The notes under the pieces are model-generated. The model had not been told where the DNA came from, ran no database searches, and saw only the letters and a list, made by a program, of their open reading frames with translations. A stretch of 64,000 nt of DNA from Vreelandella venusta (GTDB lineage: Bacteria; Pseudomonadota; Gammaproteobacteria; Pseudomonadales; Halomonadaceae). The position numbers and the translations under genes were made by a program. The stretch is from NCBI RefSeq assembly GCF_007989605.1, contig NZ_BJUL01000018.1, forward strand, positions 1-64,000, written 5' to 3'. Below are positions 25,811 through 34,786 of the stretch, piece by piece; position 1 is the stretch's first letter; every line of letters begins with the position of its first letter.

Positions 25811-26218
25811 ATGAATAAAAGAACCCCCGATACCGTACGCGATGTCATGTCACGGGACTGCTACCGCGTCACTGGCCAAACCTCGATCACCAACTTAGCT
25901 CAAGGTTTGGCATTGCATCGCCTACCAGGCGCTCCTGTGGTAGATGAGTCTGATCGGTTGATTGGCTTTATATCCGAACAAGATGTGATGGGACGCGTAT
26001 TAGACAGCATCTACCATGATGATGAAGCGCCGCTAGTACGTGAGCTAATGCGTCGAGACGTGCTCACCACAACGCCCAATAAAAGCATCACCGACCTAGC
26101 GCAGGAAATGCTCGGAGCAAAACCAAAGGTTTATCCCGTTGTGGAGCAACAACGCTTAGTAGGGATTGTGACGCGCCGTGACATCTTAATGGCGCTGCTA
26201 ACCATTCGCCGACATTAA
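25811..26218 (+). CDS. CBS-domain pair protein
   Basis: The protein has 135 residues made almost only of two CBS motifs: residues about 8-62 (VRDVMSRDCYRVTG, LPGAPVVDESDRLIGFISEQDVM) and about 76-133 (VRELMRRDVLTTTPNKSITDLA, VYPVVEQQRLVGIVTRRDIL). Such pairs bind adenosine nucleotides and often act as energy or redox sensors. No effector domain is attached, and its partner is unknown. ATG with AAGGAG. Confidence 0.9.
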   Translation: MNKRTPDTVRDVMSRDCYRVTGQTSITNLAQGLALHRLPGAPVVDESDRLIGFISEQDVMGRVLDSIYHDDEAPLVRELMRRDVLTTTPNKSITDLAQEMLGAKPKVYPVVEQQRLVGIVTRRDILMALLTIRRH

Positions 26219-26252
26219 CTATTCACTGTCACGACCTATTCACTGGCACGAC
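26219..26252. repeat. 17 bp tandem repeat x 2 (plus partial third)
   Basis: CTATTCACTG(T/G)CACGAC at 26219-26235 and 26236-26252, then CTATTCG. It starts directly after the stop codon of the CBS-domain gene. Confidence 0.8.
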
Positions 26253-26324
26253 CTATTCGCCAAGCTAGCGACTTCCAGCCAATCAAACCATCGTTCATAG
26301 CCACAAAACGGCCGACTGATAAGC

Positions 26325-26353
26325 AAAAAAAACCGCTGCTTGATGAGCAGCGG
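26325..26353 (-). terminator. Intrinsic terminator, leftward, without a protein gene upstream of it
   Basis: A perfect 8 bp stem CCGCTGCT / AGCAGCGG (26333-26353) with a TGATG loop is followed on the minus strand by eight U. Both flanking genes run rightward, so it must end some other leftward transcript. Confidence 0.88.
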
Positions 26354-26440
26354 AAGCAAGGGATCGAAAACAATAGCCAGAACAACACTCTTAACGACTG
26401 CTATCGCGATGTTGCCTGTACACACTCTGACACCTTGCTG
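26325..26440 (-). ncRNA. Possible small RNA ending at the 26325 terminator
   Basis: Within the 328 bp gap between two rightward genes, a strong leftward terminator implies a leftward transcript. GATCCCTTGCTT precedes the hairpin on the minus strand, as it does at 21906-21917. The sequence just before it (GTCGTTAAGAGTGTTGTT) also resembles that locus (GTCGGTTATCAGAGTAAGTGTT). The 5' end is not defined. Confidence 0.3.
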
Positions 26441-26467
26441 AGGAAAAGTTCGCAAAACTGCAAAATT

Positions 26468-26496
26468 TTCGTCTTAACGAGCAGCAGGCGTATACT
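26468..26496 (+). promoter_or_regulatory. Sigma-70-like promoter for the 26547 gene
   Basis: TTCGTC, a 17-base spacer, then TATACT, about 50 bp upstream of the start codon. Confidence 0.45.
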
Positions 26497-26546
26497 GTTG
26501 TGGATTGTTAAACGAATGCTGATACCGATTTTGCAGGGAGTGGAGT

Positions 26547-26906
26547 ATGGCGCTGTACCTATTAGTGTTTGGCGTCTGTTTGCTGGTAATAGGTGGTGTA
26601 CTGGTAATATTAATGACCGTAGGTACGCCACGCTATCGCACTGAGCCTAACGATCTGATCAATTTGTTCGACAAAGCGCTGGAAAGCAGCATCAGCGAAA
26701 CAGAGTGGAATGCGATCATTGGCTACCCCATTCGCCACGATGAGTATCTGGAGAGTGTCCGCCGCCGTGCATCACATTTAATGGACATCCACGGTCGCCA
26801 TTGGCAAATTGCTCGAAGCAAGCCGTTACTTAACCAAGAGGGTTACGCGGAACTGAAAGCATTACGTGATCATTTAGCGGCACACACAGCGCTGCGCCAG
26901 CAGTAA
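26547..26906 (+). CDS. Hypothetical protein with one N-terminal membrane helix
   Basis: The protein has 119 residues. Residues about 2-25 (LYLLVFGVCLLVIGGVLVILMTV) form a membrane anchor. The rest is a soluble, charged helical domain (NDLINLFDKALESSISETEWNAIIGYPI and on). I recognise no family. A good ribosome site (GGGAGTGGAGT) and an upstream promoter support it as real. Confidence 0.75.
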   Translation: MALYLLVFGVCLLVIGGVLVILMTVGTPRYRTEPNDLINLFDKALESSISETEWNAIIGYPIRHDEYLESVRRRASHLMDIHGRHWQIARSKPLLNQEGYAELKALRDHLAAHTALRQQ

Positions 26907-26932
26907 CCGGCCAGCCGTGCCGAGGAGACCCC

Positions 26933-27826
26933 ATGCCGAGTACTATTCGTCAAATCCCTTTAGAAAGTGCCACAAAACACCACTCCCACGATTTTCACCA
27001 AATCGTCATTACGTTATGCGGCTCTTCAGAATTTGAAATCGAAGGCCTCGGCGGCCGGATAAACGCGTTTTCAGGCTGCATTGTTCCCGCTAATCACGAG
27101 CACTTCTATTCCGGTAGCGGCTATAATCGTCAACTGATACTGGACCTGCCTGAAGATGCACCTGCCTTAACGGGTGAACATCGTGAGCTGGTAGCACTGT
27201 TTGATGCACCGCGCTTTTTTGCACTCGACAACCCATTACGCCATTACCTTGCTTTCGTAGAAAGCGAGCTTGCCCAAGGTTTTGACACGTTGGCAATGTC
27301 TTTTCAGCAGGATCGGCTTGCTGCCACGTTGTTAGGTTCATTAAAAGCGCGCCTGGGTGCACCAGAGAGCGCATCACAACGGCGGCTCAATCTCGATCAA
27401 ATAGATCGATTTATTCGCCGTCACTTAGCCGATGAACTGAGAGTCGCTGATTTAGCAAAATTGGCTTGCCTTAGTGAGGCACACTTTTCTGAACGCTTTC
27501 GCGTCCAGACAGGCCTGTCGCCCTGGCAGTATGTGCGACGCCAACGCCTACATGCGGCTCGCCAACTTGTATTGCAAAGCCGTCTACCACTTACTGACAT
27601 AGCTATCCAAACAGGCTTTGCGAATCAGAGCGCTCTTTCGCATGCTTTTCGGCGTAATTACGGTTTATCACCCCGCCAGTTACGCCAAGGAGTAGGCGCA
27701 ACCAATACGCCGCTCGATTCAGCAAACCAGTTAACGCCTTCCTCAATATCTTGTGCAACCTCATTAGCATCTTCCGCGACGTCTTCAGGGGCAAGCGTTA
27801 AGACTAGCGCACTCTCATCTCGCTGA
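26933..27826 (+). CDS. AraC-family regulator, PruR-like (proline utilisation)
   Basis: The protein has 297 residues. A cupin-like sensor domain fills the first half (HHSHDFHQIVITLCG, then GGRINAFSGCIVPANHEHFYSG). A double helix-turn-helix follows (about 152-250: DELRVADLAKLACLSEAHFSERF and LPLTDIAIQTGFANQSALSHAFRRNYGLSPRQLR). The last 45 residues are Ser/Thr/Ala-rich and low in complexity. In Pseudomonas an AraC protein, PruR, activates putA and putP from the same position. The gene order here (regulator, putA, putP) supports that role. ATG with GAGGAG. Confidence 0.82.
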   Translation: MPSTIRQIPLESATKHHSHDFHQIVITLCGSSEFEIEGLGGRINAFSGCIVPANHEHFYSGSGYNRQLILDLPEDAPALTGEHRELVALFDAPRFFALDNPLRHYLAFVESELAQGFDTLAMSFQQDRLAATLLGSLKARLGAPESASQRRLNLDQIDRFIRRHLADELRVADLAKLACLSEAHFSERFRVQTGLSPWQYVRRQRLHAARQLVLQSRLPLTDIAIQTGFANQSALSHAFRRNYGLSPRQLRQGVGATNTPLDSANQLTPSSISCATSLASSATSSGASVKTSALSSR

Positions 27827-28353
27827 TGGCAAAGCAGTTAGCTTGGGCACATAACACGTGCTTTTGCGTGCTGGCAGCCGTTTAGAGACTAAACTAAAGT
27901 CTTAAAAAGCGTTTCTTACCGAGAATTTGACACGTTTTGCCATGAAAACGACATACACCTAATGGCAGCTCGCTCTACATTCGACCGTTACCTTGGGCGC
28001 AGTGCCCTACCATCGCTTTATTTCGGTTATTTGATCCAGCTTTTCGCTTTCTGTTTAGACTTATGGGGGCCTCAATGCTCAATGCCAAGAAAATGCGTGA
28101 CCCTGCCATTTGGCAAACTGATCTTGATACGCTTATGGAGCGTATCAGTGATCACTATCTTGTCGATGAGGATGCCTTTGTCAGTGAATCAAGGCTCTCA
28201 ACGCTGGCCCACACTACCTAAAGCGTTTTGTGACTGAATAAACAATCACCAACAGCACTGCCGCGCTGGGTGGTAACGCGTCGCTTCTGGCGCTTGGCGA
28301 TAAGTGAACAGCTCAGCAATGCTGATGTGTCGACTTGCAAGGAGAACCCCATC
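27827..28353. other. Gap between the regulator and putA: contains a putA relic
   Basis: No intact gene lies in these 527 bp. The stretch 27827-28074 shows nothing recognisable beyond possible promoter sequence. 28075-28307 holds both ends of a deleted putA. 28308-28353 is the leader of the intact putA, with AAGGAG. Confidence 0.6.
28075..28307 (+). pseudogene. Relic of an earlier putA: only N- and C-terminal ends remain
   Basis: 28075-28221 is an ATG-started reading of 48 codons with GGGGG upstream. It contains MRDPAIWQT and ERISDHYLVDEDAFVSE, which resembles the N-terminal region of PutA from related bacteria, then ends at a stop. At 28248-28307 the reading NSTAALGGNASLLALGDK plus stop matches the PutA C-terminus; the intact putA downstream ends DTTAAGGNASLLATAE. 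More than 3 kb of the gene between these ends is missing. The intact downstream putA has a different N-terminus, so this is not a simple duplication artefact. The 48-codon piece could still be translated as a leader. Confidence 0.7.
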
Positions 28354-31300
28354 ATGAACAAAGCTAACTTCAATTCGCATAGCGACGTGAGTGATCTACG
28401 CTCACGTATCCGCAGCAACTATGACGCCGATGAAGCGGCAGTGCTGCATGAGCTGATCGAACGTATCAAGCTGTCAGAGGATGACCGACGCCAAGTTGCC
28501 GCCGCCGGAGCCAACTACGTACAGCGCGTTCGCAAAGAGAGATCGCCCTCGATGATGGAAGCGTTCCTCGCTGAGTACGGCCTTTCCACCACCGAGGGCG
28601 TCGGCCTGATGTGTCTGGCTGAAGCCCTGCTGCGCGTGCCTGATGCGGAAACCATCGACGACTTGATCCACGATAAAATCGAGCCATCCGACTGGGGCGC
28701 ACACCTGGGAAAATCGTCCTCATCGATGGTTAATGCCTCGACCTGGGCACTTTTGCTAACTGGTAAAGTGCTGGAAGAAGACCCCAAGGGCCCAACCCGG
28801 GCGCTACGCGGCCTAGTACGCCGCATGGGCGAGCCGGTAGTGCGTAAGGCGGTTGGTCAGTCGATGAAGATTCTCGGTCGCCAGTTCGTACTCGGCCAGA
28901 CCATCGAAGAAGGCATGAAAAATGCCCGCGAGCTTGAGAAACAGGGCTATACGTATTCCTACGACATGCTTGGCGAGGCGGCTCGCACAGATGAGGATGC
29001 CGTTCGCTACCACCAGGCCTATGCCAAGGCGATCACCGCAATCGCCGAACAGGCCAAAGGCGATGTCCGTGGCAGTCCCGGTATATCGGTAAAACTATCA
29101 GCCCTGCATCCGCGTTATGAATACACCCACCGTGACACGGTAATGGCAGAGCTTGTACCCCGTGCGTTGGAACTGGTCAAACAAGCGGCCAAAGCCAATA
29201 TCGGTTTCAATATTGACGCAGAAGAGCAGGATCGACTGGATCTATCGCTCGATGTGATCGAGGCATTGATGTCCGATCCCAGCCTAGATGGATGGGATGG
29301 TTTCGGGGTCGTTGTACAAGCCTACGGGCGCCGCGCAGCGCCAGTGATAGAAACACTTTACGAACTTGCCGAGCGGTTCAACCGCAAGATCATGGTGCGC
29401 TTGGTCAAGGGTGCCTACTGGGATACCGAGATCAAGCTGTCCCAGGAAATGGGTGTTAAAACCTTCCCGGTCTTCACCCGCAAGGTCAACACTGATGTCA
29501 GTTACATGGCCTGCGCCCAGATGCTGCTCGACCGTCGCGACCGCATCTATCCTCAGTTCGCCACACACAACGCCCATACCTGCGCCGCCGTCGTGGCCAT
29601 GGCAGGCGATGACAAGGACAGCTACGAGTTTCAGCGCCTGCACGGCATGGGCGAATCGCTGCACCACATCGTCAAGGAGGCAGAGGGCACGCACTGCCGC
29701 ATCTACGCTCCGGTTGGTGCTCACCGCGACCTGCTGGCCTACTTGGTGCGTCGCCTACTAGAGAATGGCGCGAACTCCTCGTTCGTTAACCAAGTAGTCG
29801 ATAGCTCAATTCCCCCCAGCGAGGTATCAAGAGATCCAGTTGAAGGGTTTAAACAGCTTGGCGACGCCATCTCAAGTCCGTTGATCCGCCAGCCAGGTGA
29901 GCTGTTTGCGCCAGATCGCAAGAACTCCAAGGGTTATCGTATCAATGAACCCGCTTCAATCCTGCCGCTGCTTAATGCACGGGAAGCCTTTGCCGACAAG
30001 ACCTGGACAGCAGGCCCGATGTTAGTGGGAAGCCCTGCTCCCCAAGGCCCGGCTCGCGATGCAGTTTCTCCCGCCGACGGGTCGCGTATTATCGGCAAGG
30101 TGCATGAGGCCACCCCAGAAGAGGTAGCCGCTGCGCTCGACGCTGCAGAGCAGGGTTTCCGCGAGTGGTCAGCACGTCCTGTGGCCGAGCGTGCCGAAGT
30201 GCTCCGTCGTACCGCCGATCTCTATGAAGAACATATCGCTGAGCTGACCGTCATCACCACCCGCGAAGCCGGCAAGATGATGTTTGATGGCATCGCTGAA
30301 GTGCGCGAAGCGGTTGACTTCCTGCGCTACTACGCCAATGAGGGCGAACGGCTAGAAGCAGAAGAACCCGGCAGCGCCCGTGGCATCTTCGTCTGCATCA
30401 GCCCTTGGAACTTCCCGCTGGCCATTACCACCGGGCAGATTGCTGCAGCCTTGGTGGCTGGCAACGCGGTGCTTGCCAAGCCCGCCGAGCAAACACCGTT
30501 GATCGCCGCTCGTGCCGTCGAATTAATGCGCGAGGCTGGCCTGCCAGAAGCGGCACTTCAACTGCTGCCTGGCGATGGACCCACGGTGGGTGGCCCACTG
30601 ACTAGCGATCCGCGTATCGCTGGTGTCTGTTTCACGGGTTCGACCCCAGTGGCTCAGATTATCCACAAAGCTCTAGCGCAGAACGCAGGACCCGATGCGA
30701 TACTGGTTGCCGAAACCGGCGGCCTCAATTCGATGATCGTGGACTCTACGGCGCTGACCGAACAGGCAGTCCGCGATATCTTAATCTCCTCCTTCCAATC
30801 GGCTGGGCAGCGTTGTTCAGCACTGCGCATGCTGTATGTCCAGGAAGAGGCGCGCGACCGGTTGCTCAACATGCTTGATGGCGCCATGGACTCGCTCACC
30901 ATCGGTGACCCTTGGAATACTGACACCGACGTCTCACCAGTGATCGACGCCGACGCCCAAGCCGAGATCAGCGATTACATCGCAGCTCACGAGAAGACAG
31001 GCAAGGTGCTGAAGAAACTGTCCGCACCGCAGACCGGCACCTTCGTGACCCCCGCGGTCATTGAGGTTGGGGGCATCGCAGATCTCGAACGCGAGATATT
31101 CGGCCCGGTTCTACACGTGGCGACTTTCAAGGCGCGAGACATCGACAACGTGGTCGACGACATCAATGGCAAAGGCTACGGATTGACCTTTGGCCTACAT
31201 ACCCGCATCGATGATCGTGTGCAGCAAATCGTCGAGCGCATCCATGTCGGCAACGTTTATGTTAACCGCAACCAAATCGGCGCCATTGTCGGCTCCCAAC

Positions 31301-32019
31301 CATTCGGCGGTGAAGGCCTTTCAGGCACCGGGCCCAAGGCTGGCGGCCCGCTCTATGTCACGCGCTTCCGCCGCACTGCCACCGCCGAGCACCACGAGGC
31401 TCCGGAGGGCAAGACCCTCTCACTCAGCGACCTCCAATCGGCCTTAGATGGGTTAGACGCGCGCAACTGGGCGGTACGGCCTAATCGGATCGAAGTACTC
31501 CGCAAGGCACTCTCCGGCAAGGGCGGCGTGATCCGCAAGGCCCTTAACGAGACAGCAGCTCTCGATATGACACCGCAGACGCTTCCAGGACCAACAGGGG
31601 AAAGCAACCGCTTGGCGATGTACCCCAAAGGAGCGGTGCTCTGCCTTGGACCAACGCTGGATATCGCCGCTGCCCAAGCAGTACAGGCGCTTGGCGCGGG
31701 CTGTACGGCAGTCGTGATCGCACCAGGCGCAGTGCAAGCCGTCCAGCCGCTGGTCGATGCTGGCGCACCAGTGATTGGACTCGACGGTAGCATCACGCCA
31801 GATACACTAAGCGAGGTTCAAGGGATTGCCGCCGTCGCCGCGGCTGGCAAAAGTGATTGGACGCATGAACTGCGGATAGCACTCGCTAAGCGCGACGGTG
31901 CCATTGTGCCGCTCGAGACTCAGACCATTTCACCAGATCGCTACGTGGTGGAACGTCATCTGTGCATCGATACGACCGCAGCGGGTGGCAACGCCAGCTT
32001 GCTGGCAACGGCCGAATAG
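28354..32019 (+). CDS. putA: Bifunctional proline dehydrogenase / L-glutamate gamma-semialdehyde dehydrogenase
   Basis: The protein has 1,221 residues from the ATG at 28354 (AAGGAG upstream). Domains in order: a helical N-terminal region without the ribbon-helix-helix DNA-binding domain, the FAD-binding proline dehydrogenase barrel (about 190-480, with RLVKGAYWDTEIK from residue 349), the aldehyde dehydrogenase domain (about 520-985, Glu787 in VAETGG and catalytic Cys821 in SAGQRCSA), and a C-terminal ALDH-like domain (about 1000-1221). It oxidises proline to glutamate at the inner membrane. Lacking the DNA-binding domain, it should not repress its own operon, in keeping with an AraC activator upstream. 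The coding DNA looks more GC-rich than most neighbours, which fits acquisition by transfer. Confidence 0.95.
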   Translation: MNKANFNSHSDVSDLRSRIRSNYDADEAAVLHELIERIKLSEDDRRQVAAAGANYVQRVRKERSPSMMEAFLAEYGLSTTEGVGLMCLAEALLRVPDAETIDDLIHDKIEPSDWGAHLGKSSSSMVNASTWALLLTGKVLEEDPKGPTRALRGLVRRMGEPVVRKAVGQSMKILGRQFVLGQTIEEGMKNARELEKQGYTYSYDMLGEAARTDEDAVRYHQAYAKAITAIAEQAKGDVRGSPGISVKLSALHPRYEYTHRDTVMAELVPRALELVKQAAKANIGFNIDAEEQDRLDLSLDVIEALMSDPSLDGWDGFGVVVQAYGRRAAPVIETLYELAERFNRKIMVRLVKGAYWDTEIKLSQEMGVKTFPVFTRKVNTDVSYMACAQMLLDRRDRIYPQFATHNAHTCAAVVAMAGDDKDSYEFQRLHGMGESLHHIVKEAEGTHCRIYAPVGAHRDLLAYLVRRLLENGANSSFVNQVVDSSIPPSEVSRDPVEGFKQLGDAISSPLIRQPGELFAPDRKNSKGYRINEPASILPLLNAREAFADKTWTAGPMLVGSPAPQGPARDAVSPADGSRIIGKVHEATPEEVAAALDAAEQGFREWSARPVAERAEVLRRTADLYEEHIAELTVITTREAGKMMFDGIAEVREAVDFLRYYANEGERLEAEEPGSARGIFVCISPWNFPLAITTGQIAAALVAGNAVLAKPAEQTPLIAARAVELMREAGLPEAALQLLPGDGPTVGGPLTSDPRIAGVCFTGSTPVAQIIHKALAQNAGPDAILVAETGGLNSMIVDSTALTEQAVRDILISSFQSAGQRCSALRMLYVQEEARDRLLNMLDGAMDSLTIGDPWNTDTDVSPVIDADAQAEISDYIAAHEKTGKVLKKLSAPQTGTFVTPAVIEVGGIADLEREIFGPVLHVATFKARDIDNVVDDINGKGYGLTFGLHTRIDDRVQQIVERIHVGNVYVNRNQIGAIVGSQPFGGEGLSGTGPKAGGPLYVTRFRRTATAEHHEAPEGKTLSLSDLQSALDGLDARNWAVRPNRIEVLRKALSGKGGVIRKALNETAALDMTPQTLPGPTGESNRLAMYPKGAVLCLGPTLDIAAAQAVQALGAGCTAVVIAPGAVQAVQPLVDAGAPVIGLDGSITPDTLSEVQGIAAVAAAGKSDWTHELRIALAKRDGAIVPLETQTISPDRYVVERHLCIDTTAAGGNASLLATAE

Positions 32020-32084
32020 GCTCGCTGGCTTTGTCGGCGTCAACCTTCTCAACTAAACTTAGACGACAATAACCTCGTGTTGCC

Positions 32085-32110
32085 GGGAGGCGCCAGTACA
32101 GGCGCTTCCC
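32085..32110. repeat. Hairpin between putA and putP
   Basis: A 10 bp stem GGGAGGCGCC / GGCGCTTCCC with one G-T pair and a 6-base loop. There is no U run, so it is more likely an RNA-stabilising or attenuating structure than a terminator. Confidence 0.5.
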
Positions 32111-32255
32111 TAGCAAGAAATATCGAGGACCAAGCGGTAGCGCCTTGCTACACGAATAAGAAGCGGAGTTAAACATGCGTGCTACTAGCGGTTCTGCACG
32201 GCAAGCGCGCTAACCTGTCGGAGCTAGCTCCGTCCTGACAAATTGGAGAACTTTC

Positions 32256-33746
32256 ATGGCTATCGGTGTTTGGATTAGTCTTTTTGCCTACTTTGCGCTC
32301 ATGATCGCCATCGGCATCTATGCCATGCGCAAAGCGACATCTTCATCAGAAGATTACATGCTGGGGGGACGTGGCCTCAGTCCACAAGTAGCCGCGCTGT
32401 CGGCTGGCGCTTCGGACATGAGCGGCTGGCTGCTGCTTGGGTTGCCCGGCGCCATGTTTGTGTCCGGCTTGGGATCGGCTTGGATCGGCATTGGCCTTTT
32501 GGTGGGTGCGTTCTTCAACTGGACCCTGGTCGCCCCCCGACTGCGTGAACAGACCGTTCACTACGGCAATGCGATTACCATTCCAGCCTTTTTGGCCAAC
32601 CGATTTCCGACACGTGCGCTTTCACTGCGCACGGTGTCCGCGATCGTTATCGTCATCTTTTTCGCGGTTTACACGGCCTCAGGCCTCGTCGCTGGGGGCA
32701 AACTGTTTGAGAGCGCGTTTGCCGGTATTTTTAACATCGGCGGCATGAGCGACTACGCGATCGGCATTCTCATTACACTTGGCGTGGTACTTGTCTACAC
32801 CGTTGTTGGCGGCTTCCTGGCCGTGAGTATGACCGACTTCGTGCAAGGCTGTATCATGATGCTAGCGCTAGTAATCATGCCTGCAGTGGTGCTATTTGGC
32901 GAAGGCGGCGGCGGGTTCTCCCAAGCATCACAGACGCTCAATGAAGTTGACCCCACCCTGCTATCCTGGACGTCAGGGCTGACCTTTATTGGCTGGCTCT
33001 CTGCGGTAACCTGGGGGCTAGGCTATTTTGGTCAACCCCACATCATTGTACGCTTTATGGCCATCCGGACGCTGAAGGATGTTCCTACTGCCCGTAACAT
33101 CGGCATGAGCTGGATGCTTATCTCCCTGATTGGCGCAGTCTCTCTTGGTTTATTTGGCCGGGCCTATGCAATTCGCAATGGCATGGATATCGAGGACCCC
33201 GAAACGATCTTCATCATTCTGGCGAATCTACTCTTCCACCCGCTGGTCACCGGCTTCCTCTATGCGGCACTGCTTGCTGCGATTATGAGCACCATTTCCA
33301 GCCAGTTGTTAGTATCATCGTCTTCACTGACCGAGGACTTCTATCGTCTGTTCCTAAGAAAAGAAGCCACCGATAAAGAGTGCGTAACAGTGGGCCGAAT
33401 CTGTGTCGTACTGGTTGGCTTGGTAGCCGCTGTAATTGCATCAAATCCGGACTCCCAAGTTCTTGGGCTCGTCAGTAACGCCTGGGCTGGCTTTGGCGCA
33501 GCATTTGGCCCGCTGATCATTCTGTCGCTGATGTGGTCTCGCACGAACGGAGCTGGCGCCATTGCCGGTATGGTAGTGGGCGCTGCAACTGTCATGATTT
33601 GGATTGCATTAGGCTGGAACGGAGAATTTATGGGTGGCCCCGGCGTGTACGAGATCATCCCAGGCTTCATCGCTGCCTTTATTGCCATCTTGGTGGTTAG
33701 CAGCATTACTGCCGATGCGGGTGAATATCAGCATATTGACCGCTAG
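32256..33746 (+). CDS. putP: Sodium/proline symporter
   Basis: The protein has 496 residues, the normal PutP length, with about 13 membrane helices of the sodium:solute symporter family. Typical stretches are SSEDYMLGGRGLSPQVAALSAGASDMSGW near the N-terminus and AAIMSTISSQLLVSSSSLTEDFYR in the middle, both parts of the sodium and proline sites. It imports proline with sodium for breakdown by PutA; in a halophile it may also help take up proline as an osmolyte. ATG with GGAGA. Confidence 0.95.
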   Translation: MAIGVWISLFAYFALMIAIGIYAMRKATSSSEDYMLGGRGLSPQVAALSAGASDMSGWLLLGLPGAMFVSGLGSAWIGIGLLVGAFFNWTLVAPRLREQTVHYGNAITIPAFLANRFPTRALSLRTVSAIVIVIFFAVYTASGLVAGGKLFESAFAGIFNIGGMSDYAIGILITLGVVLVYTVVGGFLAVSMTDFVQGCIMMLALVIMPAVVLFGEGGGGFSQASQTLNEVDPTLLSWTSGLTFIGWLSAVTWGLGYFGQPHIIVRFMAIRTLKDVPTARNIGMSWMLISLIGAVSLGLFGRAYAIRNGMDIEDPETIFIILANLLFHPLVTGFLYAALLAAIMSTISSQLLVSSSSLTEDFYRLFLRKEATDKECVTVGRICVVLVGLVAAVIASNPDSQVLGLVSNAWAGFGAAFGPLIILSLMWSRTNGAGAIAGMVVGAATVMIWIALGWNGEFMGGPGVYEIIPGFIAAFIAILVVSSITADAGEYQHIDR

Positions 33747-33766
33747 ACGAGCGTCAATGACACGCT

Positions 33767-33790
33767 CAGCTTAATTAAACAATTAAGCTG
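33767..33790. other. Perfect inverted repeat after putP
   Basis: CAGCTTAATT-AAAC-AATTAAGCTG, a perfect 10 bp stem just before the putP terminator. Confidence 0.7.
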
Positions 33791-33797
33791 ATCATCG

Positions 33798-33828
33798 AGG
33801 CCTTCCCATACCATGGGAAGGCCTTTTT
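33798..33828 (+). terminator. Intrinsic terminator of putP
   Basis: A perfect 11 bp stem AGGCCTTCCCA / TGGGAAGGCCT with a 5-base loop and a T run. Confidence 0.93.
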
Positions 33829-34008
33829 CACTTCTGATAGGCTCTTTTTAACCCCATTATTTAGCGGCGGAGTTCCACTCTTTGCCCCAGGTCAATAACC
33901 TGCCCTCCTCTCCTCGATACACTCTTTACATGGTTCGCGATCACGCCGAACAACGGTTCACGTTAACCACTACTGCGAAGACTCACATCAATGGTCAGGA
34001 GCGATGCT

Positions 34009-34635
34009 ATGCGCCATAACTCTCTTTCAACACTGCTTACCACTGGACTTGCAGCAGCCACATTGATGGCAAGCGGCCAAGTTTTAGCTTACGGCGCTGG
34101 CGATTTCTTCACTCGCGTGGGTGTTGCCAAAGTGGAGCCCAAAAGCGACAACGGTTCATTAGCCGGAGGTGCGTTCGCGGTTGATGTTCAAGACAAAACC
34201 GATTTCGCATTTACCCTGGGCTACCGCTTCCACGACAAAATGGGCGTCGAGCTACTGGCAGCTCTACCGTTTGAGCATGACATTGCTCTGAATGGGGATA
34301 ATCTTGCCTCTACCAAACACCTTCCGCCAACTCTAACGCTCCAGTACTACCCACTAGGTGGAACGGATGCGCGTGTACAGCCTTATGTCGGCGCGGGTAT
34401 TAACTACACCTTTTTCTCCGACGAAGAGCTAGCCATAGGCGAACTTGAGCTGGACGACTCTTGGGGTGCCGCTGCTCAAGTGGGTATCGATTTGCTAATC
34501 GATGAGAACTGGGCACTTAACGCAGCAGCGTGGTATATCGACATCGATACTGACGCGACCGTTAACGGCGCCGCGGCAGGCACGGTAGAGATTGATCCGT
34601 TGGTGGTTATGGCAGGCTTGAGTTACCGCTTCTAA
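34009..34635 (+). CDS. ompW: OmpW-family outer membrane protein
   Basis: The protein has 208 residues from the ATG at 34009, with GGAG nine bases upstream. A signal peptide covers about residues 1-27 (hydrophobic core, cleavage near VLA-YG). The mature part begins with GDFFTRVGVAKVEPKSDNGS, typical of OmpW. It alternates beta strands and ends in a C-terminal Phe (GLSYRF), the signal for barrel insertion. It forms an eight-stranded barrel thought to pass small hydrophobic molecules. Acidic loops fit a salt-adapted host. Confidence 0.92.
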   Translation: MRHNSLSTLLTTGLAAATLMASGQVLAYGAGDFFTRVGVAKVEPKSDNGSLAGGAFAVDVQDKTDFAFTLGYRFHDKMGVELLAALPFEHDIALNGDNLASTKHLPPTLTLQYYPLGGTDARVQPYVGAGINYTFFSDEELAIGELELDDSWGAAAQVGIDLLIDENWALNAAAWYIDIDTDATVNGAAAGTVEIDPLVVMAGLSYRF

Positions 34636-34698
34636 CACTATTACGGCGGCGCAAACAGCTGTGCTAGTTGCGCCGTGCTAGTTGCATAGTCGCATGAA

Positions 34699-34732
34699 AA
34701 TGCCCAGTACCGCTCTTAGGGTGCTGGGCATT
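34699..34732. terminator. Bidirectional terminator between ompW and the YqcC gene
   Basis: A 13 bp stem with one mismatch (AATGCCCAGTACC / GGTGCTGGGCATT) lies between two convergent genes. Confidence 0.65.
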
Positions 34733-34786
34733 GTCTTTGCTGATACCTTCACCACACTAGGCTTCAGCTCCTCGCATTAGCGCGAC

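Noticed and set aside
27962-28237. A 91-codon rightward frame as a gene
   Set aside because: The recognisable PutA-like sequence is in another frame of the same stretch; this frame shows no family resemblance.
32085-32110. The putA-putP hairpin as a terminator
   Set aside because: It lacks a U run and lies within what should be one operon.
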